Shown here one piece after another: positions 42,887 to 52,403 of a stretch of 64,000 nt of DNA; position 1 is the first letter of the stretch; each line of letters begins with the position of its first letter. Made by a program: the position numbers and the translations under genes. The stretch is from Hespellia sp. (GTDB taxonomy: Bacteria; Bacillota; Clostridia; Lachnospirales; Lachnospiraceae). The notes below the pieces were generated by a model, which was not told the DNA's origin, made no database searches, and worked only from the letters and a program-made list of their open reading frames with translations. Location: contig JAAVXR010000016.1 of NCBI GenBank assembly GCA_022790755.1, forward strand, positions 23,253 to 87,252, written 5' to 3'.

Positions 42887-44377
42887 GTGCCCGAGCAGCA
42901 GAAGAAAACACAGGAACCAGATATAAATCAGTTAAGGAAAGTTCGCCGTGAAAAGTTGGCAGATTTACAGGCCAATGGAAATGATCCGTTTGCAATTACG
43001 AAATATGAGCAGACGCACCACAGCCAGGAGATCAAAGATTGTTTTGATGAATTAGAGGGACAGATTGTTTCGATTGCAGGTCGTATGATGTCCAAGCGTG
43101 TGATGGGCAAGGCGTCTTTTTGTAATGTGCAGGATTTGCAGGGAAATATTCAATCTTATGTCGCAAGAGACAGTGTTGGAGAAGAGGTATATAAAGGGTT
43201 TAAAAAGTTTGATGTCGGTGATGTGATTGGCATTGTCGGAGAGGTTTTCCGTACAAAGACAGGCGAGATTTCCATTCATGCATCCGCCATCACTCTGTTG
43301 TCGAAAAGCTTGCAGATTCTTCCGGAGAAATTTCATGGTCTCACGAACACGGATTTGCGTTATCGGCAGAGATATGTGGATTTGATTATGAATCCGGAGG
43401 TGAAAGATACTTTTATCAAGCGATCCAGAATTATCAGTGCGATTCGCAAATATTTGGATGGCCAGGGGTTCATGGAAGTGGAGACGCCGATGCTGGTGCA
43501 GAATGCTGGTGGCGCCGCTGCTAGACCGTTTGAGACGCATTTCAACGCGTTGGATGAGGATTTGAAACTGAGGATTTCTCTGGAGCTTTATCTGAAGCGT
43601 CTAATTGTCGGCGGAATGGAGCGCGTGTATGAGATTGGCCGCGTATTCCGTAACGAGGGTCTTGATACCAGACACAATCCAGAATTTACTCTGATGGAGT
43701 TGTATCAGGCGTATACAGACTATCATGGTATGATGGAATTGACGGAGAATCTATATCGGCATGTCGCGCAGGAAGTGCTTGGGACGACACGGATCGTATA
43801 TAATGGTGTGGAGATGGATCTTGGCAAGCCATTCGAGAGGATTACGATGGTAGAGGCAGTCAGAAAATATGCGGGAATAGATTGGGATACGGTGCAGACG
43901 ACCGAGGACGCGAAGAAACTTGCGGATGAGCATCATATTGAATATGAAGAGAGACATAAAAAAGGAGATATTTTGAGCATGTTCTTTGAGGAATATGCGG
44001 AAGAACATCTGATTCAGCCGACATTTGTCATGGATCATCCGATCGAGATTTCTCCATTGACCAAGAAGAAACCGGACAATCCGGAGTATGTAGAACGATT
44101 TGAATTCTTCATGAATGGATGGGAGATGGCGAATGCATATTCGGAGCTGAATGATCCGGTTGATCAGAGAGAGCGGTTCCGTGCGCAAGAAGAGTTGCTG
44201 GCGCAGGGAGATGAAGAAGCGAATACTACAGATGAAGATTTTATGAATGCATTGGAAATTGGTATGCCCCCAACTGGTGGAATCGGATTTGGGATTGACC
44301 GAATGTGTATGTTGTTAACGGATTCGGCGGCGATACGGGATGTTTTGTTGTTCCCCACGATGCGCACAGTTGATTGA
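42887..44377 (+). CDS. lysS: Lysyl-tRNA synthetase (class II)
   Basis: RKVRREKLADLQANGNDPF; FRNEGLDTRHNPEFTLMELYQAYTDY; GMPPTGGIGFGIDRM. Confidence 0.97.
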   Translation: MPEQQKKTQEPDINQLRKVRREKLADLQANGNDPFAITKYEQTHHSQEIKDCFDELEGQIVSIAGRMMSKRVMGKASFCNVQDLQGNIQSYVARDSVGEEVYKGFKKFDVGDVIGIVGEVFRTKTGEISIHASAITLLSKSLQILPEKFHGLTNTDLRYRQRYVDLIMNPEVKDTFIKRSRIISAIRKYLDGQGFMEVETPMLVQNAGGAAARPFETHFNALDEDLKLRISLELYLKRLIVGGMERVYEIGRVFRNEGLDTRHNPEFTLMELYQAYTDYHGMMELTENLYRHVAQEVLGTTRIVYNGVEMDLGKPFERITMVEAVRKYAGIDWDTVQTTEDAKKLADEHHIEYEERHKKGDILSMFFEEYAEEHLIQPTFVMDHPIEISPLTKKKPDNPEYVERFEFFMNGWEMANAYSELNDPVDQRERFRAQEELLAQGDEEANTTDEDFMNALEIGMPPTGGIGFGIDRMCMLLTDSAAIRDVLLFPTMRTVD

Positions 44378-44425
44378 AGAATCCGGTAAAAATGAAAGTT
44401 TATGGGTTTAGGAACAGTTTGGAAT

Positions 44426-44471
44426 GAAAAGGATATTTTTCTAAATAATTTTAGAAAAGTGTCCTTTTTTA
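44426..44471 (+). terminator. Terminator after lysS
   Basis: aaaaggatatttttctaaa...tttagaaaagtgtccttttttatg. Confidence 0.75.
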
Positions 44472-44581
44472 TGAAATGAGAGAAGGTTCTTTAAACAGAC
44501 TTGATTTTATCGGCATCTTGCTTTAAAATAAATCCTACAGAAAATAGGAAATGCCGAAGAAGAAAATAGGGAGGCCGCTGT

Positions 44582-44941
44582 ATGCAGAGACGAATTTTAA
44601 TAGTGGATGATGATTCAATGAATCTTGTAAGGACAAAGATGATTTTGGGGAAGTATTATGAGGTGCTTTTTGCAGAATCAGGGAGTGAGGCGCTTGATAA
44701 ACTCAAGGAGGAAAAGATAGATCTGGTACTTCTTGATATTGAAATGCCGAGAATGAATGGGATAGAGACTTTTGAACGAATGAGGGATAACTCTGTTGAT
44801 ATTCCTGTAATTTTCCTGACGGCATCTGGAGATGAAGACGATGTAATGAATGCAATCAAACTGGGGGCGGTTAACTATTTGAAGAAGCCGTTCCGTCCAG
44901 AAGAGTTGATAAAACGGGTAGCACAGGAGTTTGGGAAATAA
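44582..44941 (+). CDS. Single-domain response regulator
   Basis: ILIVDDDSMNLVRTKMIL; LVLLDIEMPRMNGIE; KKPF. Confidence 0.94.
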   Translation: MQRRILIVDDDSMNLVRTKMILGKYYEVLFAESGSEALDKLKEEKIDLVLLDIEMPRMNGIETFERMRDNSVDIPVIFLTASGDEDDVMNAIKLGAVNYLKKPFRPEELIKRVAQEFGK

Positions 44942-47526
44942 TGAAAATGGAAGAACATACAGGTAGGCACTTGTTGCTGGCTGTCATCGTCACCGTGTTT
45001 AGTGGAATGTTGAGCTTAGTTACACTATTCATGTTATGGGAGTTATGGATGATTCCGCTGATTATTGCCGGCAGTTTCAGCGTATGGTTTTTGCATATTG
45101 CAAGGGTTGGTTCGAACATATTTTATGAGAATTTGTGCGCTGGGCTGATGATGACTGAATTTTTTTTCTTTGGCGTACATAGGACCAGCCTTTTTGAATT
45201 GCCTGCTGTGGCATGCATCATGATTCTCACTCTATTCACGTTAAACAGGAAATGGATGCTACATGTGATCGTAGCCTTGTATCTATTAGAAGTGCTGTAT
45301 CATGTTTTGATCCTTCGAACCATTACTTATGACATGGGAATTTGGGATATGCTTCGTCTATTACTCGGGTTTCTCGTAACAATAGGAGGGGCATTGCTTG
45401 CTCGATATTGGATCAGTAGGCGGGAAGTGCAAAGAGCGTGGTATGAGAATATATTTACGGAGCTGGAGAAGTCAGGGAAGCAGAACGCAGTTTTTTTGTC
45501 AAATGTATCTCACGAACTTCGTACACCGATTAATATGGTGATTGGAATCAGCGAGGTTATACTTGGGAAGGACATTTCCCCAGAGCTAAGGAATGATATG
45601 TTGTCTATTCAGATGGCAGGAAAGCGTCTGTCCAGTCAGATTAACAATATGCTTGACTATACGGAGATTGTAGAGGGTACGTTGACTCCGTCGAAAGAAG
45701 AATATATGATTACTTCGGTACTGAATGATGTGATTACTATGGCGGCGATGCAGAGTAATAGACACCAGCTAGAGATGGTGTTTGATATCAATCCGAATGT
45801 ACCATCGGTTCTTGTTGGGGATGCGGAAAAGATTTCCCATGTGCTGAAAATACTGGTAGAGAATTCCCTTAAATTTACGGAAGAGGGGGGGATTAATGTC
45901 CGAATTGAACATCGGCGAGAGAGTTATGGAGTGAATCTAATTATAGATATTTGTGATACCGGAATCGGTATGACAAACGAACAGCTCATGCAAATGTTTG
46001 ATGATTTTTATCAGGCGGATTCTGGAAGCAGTCGTTTTGCAGGGGGACTAGGACTCGGGATTCCCATTGCAAGGGGGCTTTTGGATGCTATGGGGGGGTT
46101 CATTCATTTTGACTGTAACGATCGGCAGGGATTGCATGCTCACATCGTGATCCCACAGGGCGTAGCGAATGATGGTCCATGTATTGTGCTTTCCAATGTA
46201 GATCAACTTTGTATCGCATGCTATTTCAGGCCGGAAAAATATAGCTGTGATGAGGTCCGGGCATATTATGACGGGCTGATTTTAAATTTGGTGGAGGGAC
46301 TTGGTATTGAAGGGTATCAGGCTCATAACTTCGAGGGATTACTTAAATTACAGCGTAGTCACAAATTGACTCATGTTTTCATCGCACAAGCAGAATATGA
46401 AGAAAATAAAGAATATTATGAGGAATTAGCGGAAACGCTTCGCGTGGTCGTGATCGCAGAGAAGGATTATACATTGGACGGGGAGGAGCGGTTGTTTGTG
46501 ATACGGAAGCCTTTTTCCGTTCTTACCGTCGCAAATTTACTGAACAGAGAGTCGGAAGAGGGTAATCTTGGAGAAGCACAGACCCTAGGTTGTAAGTCGT
46601 TTACTTGTATGGGAGTCCGGGCGTTGGCTGTTGATGATGAAGAGATGAATCTTGTAGTTGCCAAAGGCGTTTTGGGAAGTTATGGAATACAGGTGGATAC
46701 TTGTTTAAGTGGAATCGAAGCAGTGGAGCGTTGCGGCAGCACTTCCTATGACATTATTTTCCTGGATCATATGATGCCGGGGGTTGACGGTGTGGAAACG
46801 TTGAGAAGAATCCGCGAAATGAATGATGGGGTGTATCAGGATCTGCCGGCGGTCGCACTGACAGCCAATACCGTCAGTGGCGCAAGAGAAATGTTTCGGA
46901 ATGAAGGATTTACAGAATTTGTACCGAAGCCGATTGAACGTTCCGTTTTGGAGCGGGTATTGCGAAAGGTTTTGCCCAAGCACAGTATTCAATATGGTAC
47001 AAAGTTAGAAGATATAGAGGAAACTGTAAACCGCATGGCGGCTGTGGTGGAAGAGGATAGATCAGAAGAAGAAAGACCGGAAATAGAAGAGCTCATAGTA
47101 AAAGACGATTTGGAAAGCGTTGAGGAATCCACAGATCAGGATGTGGTATCGAAGAATTTGGCAGATGGCTCTACTTTACCTTATGAACGATTTGTGCAGG
47201 CGGGTATTAATGTAGAAATGGGGTTGGATTATTGTTGCGGAGAGGAAGGTTTTTATCTGGAAATGTTGCGGATGTTTCATGATCAGAGCATGGAGAAAAG
47301 AGCGGAGATTATTTCTTTGTATGAGAGCGCTAATTGGGCGGACTACGCAGTTAAAGTTCATGCTTTAAAGAGTACATCACTGACGATTGGCGCAGAAGAG
47401 CTTTCTGCATATGCGAAAGAGCTGGAGTTGGCAGGGAAGAGAAAAGATGTGAACTATATCCAGGAGAATCACCCCACGCTGTTACATTTGTATGAAGAGA
47501 TCTGTGAGAGTATTGCTGGGGTATAG
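44941..47526 (+). CDS. Hybrid histidine kinase (HK-REC-Hpt)
   Basis: NVSHELRTPINMVIGISEV; LDHMMPGVDGVETLRR; VKVHALKSTSLTIGA Hpt; 1-nt overlap TAATG with upstream gene. Confidence 0.93.
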   Translation: MKMEEHTGRHLLLAVIVTVFSGMLSLVTLFMLWELWMIPLIIAGSFSVWFLHIARVGSNIFYENLCAGLMMTEFFFFGVHRTSLFELPAVACIMILTLFTLNRKWMLHVIVALYLLEVLYHVLILRTITYDMGIWDMLRLLLGFLVTIGGALLARYWISRREVQRAWYENIFTELEKSGKQNAVFLSNVSHELRTPINMVIGISEVILGKDISPELRNDMLSIQMAGKRLSSQINNMLDYTEIVEGTLTPSKEEYMITSVLNDVITMAAMQSNRHQLEMVFDINPNVPSVLVGDAEKISHVLKILVENSLKFTEEGGINVRIEHRRESYGVNLIIDICDTGIGMTNEQLMQMFDDFYQADSGSSRFAGGLGLGIPIARGLLDAMGGFIHFDCNDRQGLHAHIVIPQGVANDGPCIVLSNVDQLCIACYFRPEKYSCDEVRAYYDGLILNLVEGLGIEGYQAHNFEGLLKLQRSHKLTHVFIAQAEYEENKEYYEELAETLRVVVIAEKDYTLDGEERLFVIRKPFSVLTVANLLNRESEEGNLGEAQTLGCKSFTCMGVRALAVDDEEMNLVVAKGVLGSYGIQVDTCLSGIEAVERCGSTSYDIIFLDHMMPGVDGVETLRRIREMNDGVYQDLPAVALTANTVSGAREMFRNEGFTEFVPKPIERSVLERVLRKVLPKHSIQYGTKLEDIEETVNRMAAVVEEDRSEEERPEIEELIVKDDLESVEESTDQDVVSKNLADGSTLPYERFVQAGINVEMGLDYCCGEEGFYLEMLRMFHDQSMEKRAEIISLYESANWADYAVKVHALKSTSLTIGAEELSAYAKELELAGKRKDVNYIQENHPTLLHLYEEICESIAGV

Positions 47527-47580
47527 GGGTTACCAGTATTTTCTGAGAATAAACATGTTGGTAGAGGAGGAATCAATTGC

Positions 47581-50283
47581 GTGATAAAGAAATGGTTTGA
47601 TATTATCTCTGACCACAGAATCAGTTTGCGTGAGCGTATGTTCCGTATTGTTACGGGGATCTGTATGGTTGCGTTGTTATTTATACTGCCTATGGGTAGG
47701 AGCATTTTGAATATGTTGATCTTAGTGGCGAGTCTTGTTGCTATGGCAATGATTGTGAAAGTGAGCATCCAGAGACAATGTATTCATGCTGGAGCTACTG
47801 CTGTATCGATATTGCTTCTTATACTGTTTCCGATTAGTTTCTTTACAGCGGGTGGGTTTTACAGTGGAGTGCCTGAGTGGTTCGTTTTTTGTTTTATTTA
47901 TATCTGTATCAATTTATCGGGAAGGCGAATGGCAGTGTTTTTTGTACTGTGCACAATAGAGACATTGCTTTGTTACGGCATTGCCTTTTATTTTCCTGAA
48001 TTCGTTGCATGGAATACGCAGAGACATTCCTTTTTTGATTCCTCTTTTTCTGTAGTCATGGTAGGAATGTTGACTAGTGTATTGCTCATGTTTATGAATA
48101 AAATGTATGAGGAAGAAAATGAGCTTTCCAGGCAACAGAAAAAAGAAATTGAGGAGCTGAATAAGGCGGAGAATCATTTCTTTTCCAGTATGAGCCATGA
48201 GATTCGGACGCCCATCAATACGATCATTGGATTAAACGAGATCACGCTACGAGGGGATATTCCAGAGGACGTTGCGGAAAATGCTAGGAATATTCAGGGC
48301 GCAAGCAAGTTGCTGCTTACACTAATCAATGATATTCTGGATTTATCCAAAATCAAATCTGGAAAGATGGATATCGTAAATGTTTCTTATGAAACAGGAG
48401 CTCTTTTTTCAGAAATCGTCAATATGATATGGATAAAAGCAAGGGAGAAGGGATTAGAGTTTAAACTTCATGTAGATTCATCAATTCCAAGCATGCTTTG
48501 TGGAGATGAGGTACGCATCAAGCAGATTCTGATCAATCTGCTCAATAATGCGGTGAAATATACGAGCGAGGGAGCTGTTACACTTTCCGTTCGATGCGAG
48601 CGCTTGACGATCAATAGGGTGCGTGTTTGGTATTCTGTAGAGGATACTGGGCAGGGGGTTAAAAAAGAAAACATACCTTATATTTTTAATGCTTTCCGAA
48701 GGGTGGATGAAGAAAAAAACCGGCATATTGAGGGGACTGGGCTGGGACTAAGTATCGTTCAGCAATTGGTAGAATTGATGGGAGGCGAGATCAGCGTAAA
48801 TAGCGTCTATACGAAAGGTTCGAAGTTTATCGTCATGCTGGAGCAGGATATTATTGATGAGAGGGAATTAGGGACGTTTACATTGGCTTCTCGTGTGAAA
48901 GCCCATGATGGAGAGCAATACAGGCAAAGTTTTGAAGCACCGGAAGCGCATATACTTGTGGTGGATGATAATGATATGAATCTGGTGGTGGTCAGTAAAC
49001 TGCTTGCAGAAACAAAGATTCAGATTGATACTGCATCAAGCGGAGCGGAATGTTTGCAACTGACACAGAACCATCACTATGATTGTATTCTTATGGATCA
49101 TATGATGCCGGAAATGAATGGGATAGAATGTTTTCATGCGTTGCGTATGCAACCCGGCGGTCTATGCCAAGATGTGCCTGTGATTGCTTTGACGGCGAAT
49201 GCCGGTAGTGATAATCAGTTTTTATATCAGAAAGAAGGTTTCAGTGGTTATCTAGCAAAGCCGGTTAGCGGAGCGCTACTTGAAGCTGCTGTATTAAATA
49301 TTCTTCCAAAGGAACTGGTACAGTTGAGCGAAGAGGCGACGCAGTCGGAGATTGGAAAAGATATCCTGATTTTTGAGAAGGCGAAGAGACTCTCAATTGT
49401 AGTGACAACGGACAGTGTGTGTGATCTCCCGGAATCATTAAAAAAGGTGTTCGGGATTTCTGTATGCCCTTATTACGTCTGTACAGATGAAGGTCGTTTT
49501 CTGGATGAGTTGGAGCTCAAGGCAGATGAGTTGCTGCTGCATATGGCCGAAGGGGGGAACGGGTATTCCCAGCCTCCTGAGGTAGAGGATTATGAGAGAT
49601 TTTTTGCAGGAAAACTGACCGAAGCTCAAAATGTGGTACATATTACCATGGCAAAGCATGTCAGTGAAGGATACCAAAATGCCCTTGAGGCGGCGAAATC
49701 TTTTGAAAATGTTACAGTGGTTGATTCCGGGCATCTATCCAGTAGTATGGGTATAGCGGTACTTTGTGCTGCTTATATGGCGGAGAATCATGCTACCAAG
49801 GCGGAGATAGCGCAAGCGGTGAAAAGGCTGAAACGTTTTATTTCTTCTGCATTTATTATAAACAGCACGCATATGATGTGTCAGTCAGGAAGAATATCAA
49901 AAAGGATACAGGTTCTTTGTGACGCGCTGCTTCTGCATCCGGTTATTGTATTGAGAAAAAGTAGGATGGTAGTGGGTAGTATGGAAATGGGAAGCTTTTT
50001 ACGTGTTGCGAGGAGATATATTAAAAAGACGCTGCGTGATACGAGAAGTATTGACCGACGCATCCTGTTCATTACGTATGCGGGAATGGATGAGAAACGA
50101 CTTCAGTACATTCAGGGAATGGTACAGCAGTATTGTTCGTTTGAGCGGGTATATTTGCAGAAAGCTTCTTCTGCAATCGCAAGCAATTGTGGTCCAGGGT
50201 CATTCGGCTTATTGTTTATGAGAAAAAATGACTTTGAGATGGAAATGTTGCAAGATAGAGAAGGAACTGTCTGTGGAACATAA
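47581..50283 (+). CDS. Hybrid histidine kinase with REC and C-terminal DegV domain
   Basis: SMSHEIRTPINTIIGLNEI; LMDHMMPEMNGIECFHAL; then SIVVTTDSVCDLPESLKKVFGISVCPYYV...VVDSGHLSSSMGIAVL DegV. Confidence 0.92.
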   Translation: MIKKWFDIISDHRISLRERMFRIVTGICMVALLFILPMGRSILNMLILVASLVAMAMIVKVSIQRQCIHAGATAVSILLLILFPISFFTAGGFYSGVPEWFVFCFIYICINLSGRRMAVFFVLCTIETLLCYGIAFYFPEFVAWNTQRHSFFDSSFSVVMVGMLTSVLLMFMNKMYEEENELSRQQKKEIEELNKAENHFFSSMSHEIRTPINTIIGLNEITLRGDIPEDVAENARNIQGASKLLLTLINDILDLSKIKSGKMDIVNVSYETGALFSEIVNMIWIKAREKGLEFKLHVDSSIPSMLCGDEVRIKQILINLLNNAVKYTSEGAVTLSVRCERLTINRVRVWYSVEDTGQGVKKENIPYIFNAFRRVDEEKNRHIEGTGLGLSIVQQLVELMGGEISVNSVYTKGSKFIVMLEQDIIDERELGTFTLASRVKAHDGEQYRQSFEAPEAHILVVDDNDMNLVVVSKLLAETKIQIDTASSGAECLQLTQNHHYDCILMDHMMPEMNGIECFHALRMQPGGLCQDVPVIALTANAGSDNQFLYQKEGFSGYLAKPVSGALLEAAVLNILPKELVQLSEEATQSEIGKDILIFEKAKRLSIVVTTDSVCDLPESLKKVFGISVCPYYVCTDEGRFLDELELKADELLLHMAEGGNGYSQPPEVEDYERFFAGKLTEAQNVVHITMAKHVSEGYQNALEAAKSFENVTVVDSGHLSSSMGIAVLCAAYMAENHATKAEIAQAVKRLKRFISSAFIINSTHMMCQSGRISKRIQVLCDALLLHPVIVLRKSRMVVGSMEMGSFLRVARRYIKKTLRDTRSIDRRILFITYAGMDEKRLQYIQGMVQQYCSFERVYLQKASSAIASNCGPGSFGLLFMRKNDFEMEMLQDREGTVCGT

Positions 50284-50315
50284 ACATAGTTCCACAGATC
50301 TGTGAAAAAAGAGAG

Positions 50316-50350
50316 AAGTGGGTGCAGTTTACAAAAGCCCCACTTTTTGT
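50316..50350 (+). terminator. Terminator after HK-DegV gene
   Basis: aagtggg...ccccactttttgtt. Confidence 0.7.
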
Positions 50351-50449
50351 TATTGGCAAGGAAAGCGGAATTTGTTATAATAAAATGGGATTAGTGCAGC
50401 TAATATATTATATTATGATACTGCTACTATTGAAAGAAAGGGAAACGTA

Positions 50450-50986
50450 ATGGAAGACAACATTTTTTTAAGAAACAAAAAGGAGCTTTCGCTTACAGAT
50501 TATATGAAAGCACAGAAAAATGGCAGGGAAAATCTTGGAACAGAGCTCCCCGTCGCCGTGTACAGACTTCTGGAATATTCTCTTCGTGAGGAATTGACCT
50601 CAAGATTTGGGAAAGAAGTTCAGATTGATATTTTCCGAGAAGCAGGTTACAGAGCAGGAACCTATTTTGCAGAAAAATATCTGGATTCTTCTTTGACTTT
50701 ATCCGATTTTACGGCACAGCTTCAGAATCGTTTGGAAGAATTTAAGATAGGTGTTCTCCGGATTGAAAAGTTTGATGAGGAGACAGGTAAGATAGTTCTG
50801 ACGGTTTCTGAAGATGCGGACTGTTCCGGTTTACCACTTCTGGGAGAAGCTGTATGTAACTATGATGAGGGTTTTTTTGCTGGAATTCTTACTTCGTATA
50901 CAGGGAAATCCTATAATGCGACTGAGGTGAATTGTTGGGCGACTGGTGACAGGGTATGTCGATTCCAAGCAGATATAGTAGAATAA
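50450..50986 (+). CDS. V4R (4-vinyl reductase) domain protein
   Basis: REAGYRAGTYFAEKYL...GEAVCNYDEGFFAGILTSYTGKSYNATEVNCWATGDRVCRFQADIVE. Confidence 0.8.
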   Translation: MEDNIFLRNKKELSLTDYMKAQKNGRENLGTELPVAVYRLLEYSLREELTSRFGKEVQIDIFREAGYRAGTYFAEKYLDSSLTLSDFTAQLQNRLEEFKIGVLRIEKFDEETGKIVLTVSEDADCSGLPLLGEAVCNYDEGFFAGILTSYTGKSYNATEVNCWATGDRVCRFQADIVE

Positions 50987-50993
50987 GGAGGAG

Positions 50994-52268
50994 ATGATTT
51001 TGGGAACGGATGTGAATAAGGAGTGTGAGGTTTTACTTGAATATTTAAAAGGAATTTTTTGTGATTCACAAGTAGAAAGTATAGATATTGATGAACTTGG
51101 AGAACCTTTCAAGGATTTGGGAAAGGGGCTTCAGTATATGCAGAATGCGGTGAAGGAATTGGTTATGTATTCGGCAGAACTTTCAAAAGGGAATTTGTCG
51201 GTGGAATTTCCAGAGGAATATAATTTTCTGTGTGAAAATCTAAAGAATCTCCATGCCAATTTGAATCATCTTACATGGCAGGCGCAGCAGGTCACAAAGG
51301 GCGATTATTCTCAACATGTAGCTTTTCTGGGAGAATTTTCGGATGCGTTTAACGTAATGACAAAGCAACTTAAGGAGCGAGAGGAACAACTCAAAGAGGC
51401 CGCAGAAACAGCAGAACGAAGAGCGGAAATGATTGAGGGCTATAATGAACTTCTGATAGAAATGTTGAGTAAGCGGAAAGAATGGCTTCTTGTGGTGGAT
51501 AAGGACAGCAAAGAAATCTTGTATTGTAATAAACGGAAACAGGTAGGAGTTATGGACAGTTCTATTTGTCATACTTGTAAACGACGTCTCTCCTTTCAAT
51601 CGAAGCTTTTAACGTGGAAAAGTAATGAGCAATACAAAGTATGGGAGATGGAGGGGGAAGCCGATACATTTTATCGTGTCACTTCTTTTCAGATGGAGTG
51701 GAAGGAGCGGTCTTCCTATGTACATATTGTAGTTGATATTACGGATGAGAAACGTAATGCCCGCAATTTGAATAGTAAGGCATATCATGATCCGTTGACA
51801 GGAACCAAGAATCGTTTGTTTTTTGAGGAATATATGGAAATCGTTCTGCGTGATGAGTTGGAGGCAATGCTTTGCTACTTGCAGTTGGACGGTTTGGAAT
51901 ATGTGAATGAGAATTTCGGACATGATGAGGGAGATGAATATATTCAGAACTTTGTAGAGATTGTTAAGAAAAATTTCCGTGGCGGTGACACGTTTACGCG
52001 GATTGGTGGAGATGAGTTCTGTGTTGTTCTTTCAGGCAATATGGCGGAATTAATTAATAAGAAGCTTGAAGAGATTATGAAAGAATTCCAGGAGGAAGTT
52101 TATAGAAAATACCAATGTAGTTTCAGTTATGGCGTTGTGGAGATCAATGGAAAAGAGAATAGGTTGACCTTAGAAGAGATCCTCGAGAAGGCGGAGGATG
52201 TAGCGTATGAGTGTAGGCTTAAAAATATTGCAAAGTATCCGGTGATATTTTCAACGCTGGTAGAGTAA
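50994..52268 (+). CDS. GGDEF-domain diguanylate cyclase (HAMP/PAS-like N-terminus)
   Basis: HDPLTGTKNRLFFEEYME; TRIGGDEFCVVLSG intact GGDEF. Confidence 0.93.
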   Translation: MILGTDVNKECEVLLEYLKGIFCDSQVESIDIDELGEPFKDLGKGLQYMQNAVKELVMYSAELSKGNLSVEFPEEYNFLCENLKNLHANLNHLTWQAQQVTKGDYSQHVAFLGEFSDAFNVMTKQLKEREEQLKEAAETAERRAEMIEGYNELLIEMLSKRKEWLLVVDKDSKEILYCNKRKQVGVMDSSICHTCKRRLSFQSKLLTWKSNEQYKVWEMEGEADTFYRVTSFQMEWKERSSYVHIVVDITDEKRNARNLNSKAYHDPLTGTKNRLFFEEYMEIVLRDELEAMLCYLQLDGLEYVNENFGHDEGDEYIQNFVEIVKKNFRGGDTFTRIGGDEFCVVLSGNMAELINKKLEEIMKEFQEEVYRKYQCSFSYGVVEINGKENRLTLEEILEKAEDVAYECRLKNIAKYPVIFSTLVE

Positions 52269-52321
52269 AAAATTTAAGTATTTCTGAGAGCGGGAGCTCA
52301 GGGAATAGACAGTTTTAGAAT

Positions 52322-52368
52322 AGGGAGACTGTGACTCATTGAAAGTTACAGTCTCCCTGAAATTTTTC
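52322..52368. terminator. Bidirectional terminator between convergent genes
   Basis: agggagactgtgactcattgaaagttacagtctccct. Confidence 0.85.
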
Positions 52369-52403
52369 CTAAAAGGAAAAAGGTGATCAGTTCGAATATA
52401 CTG

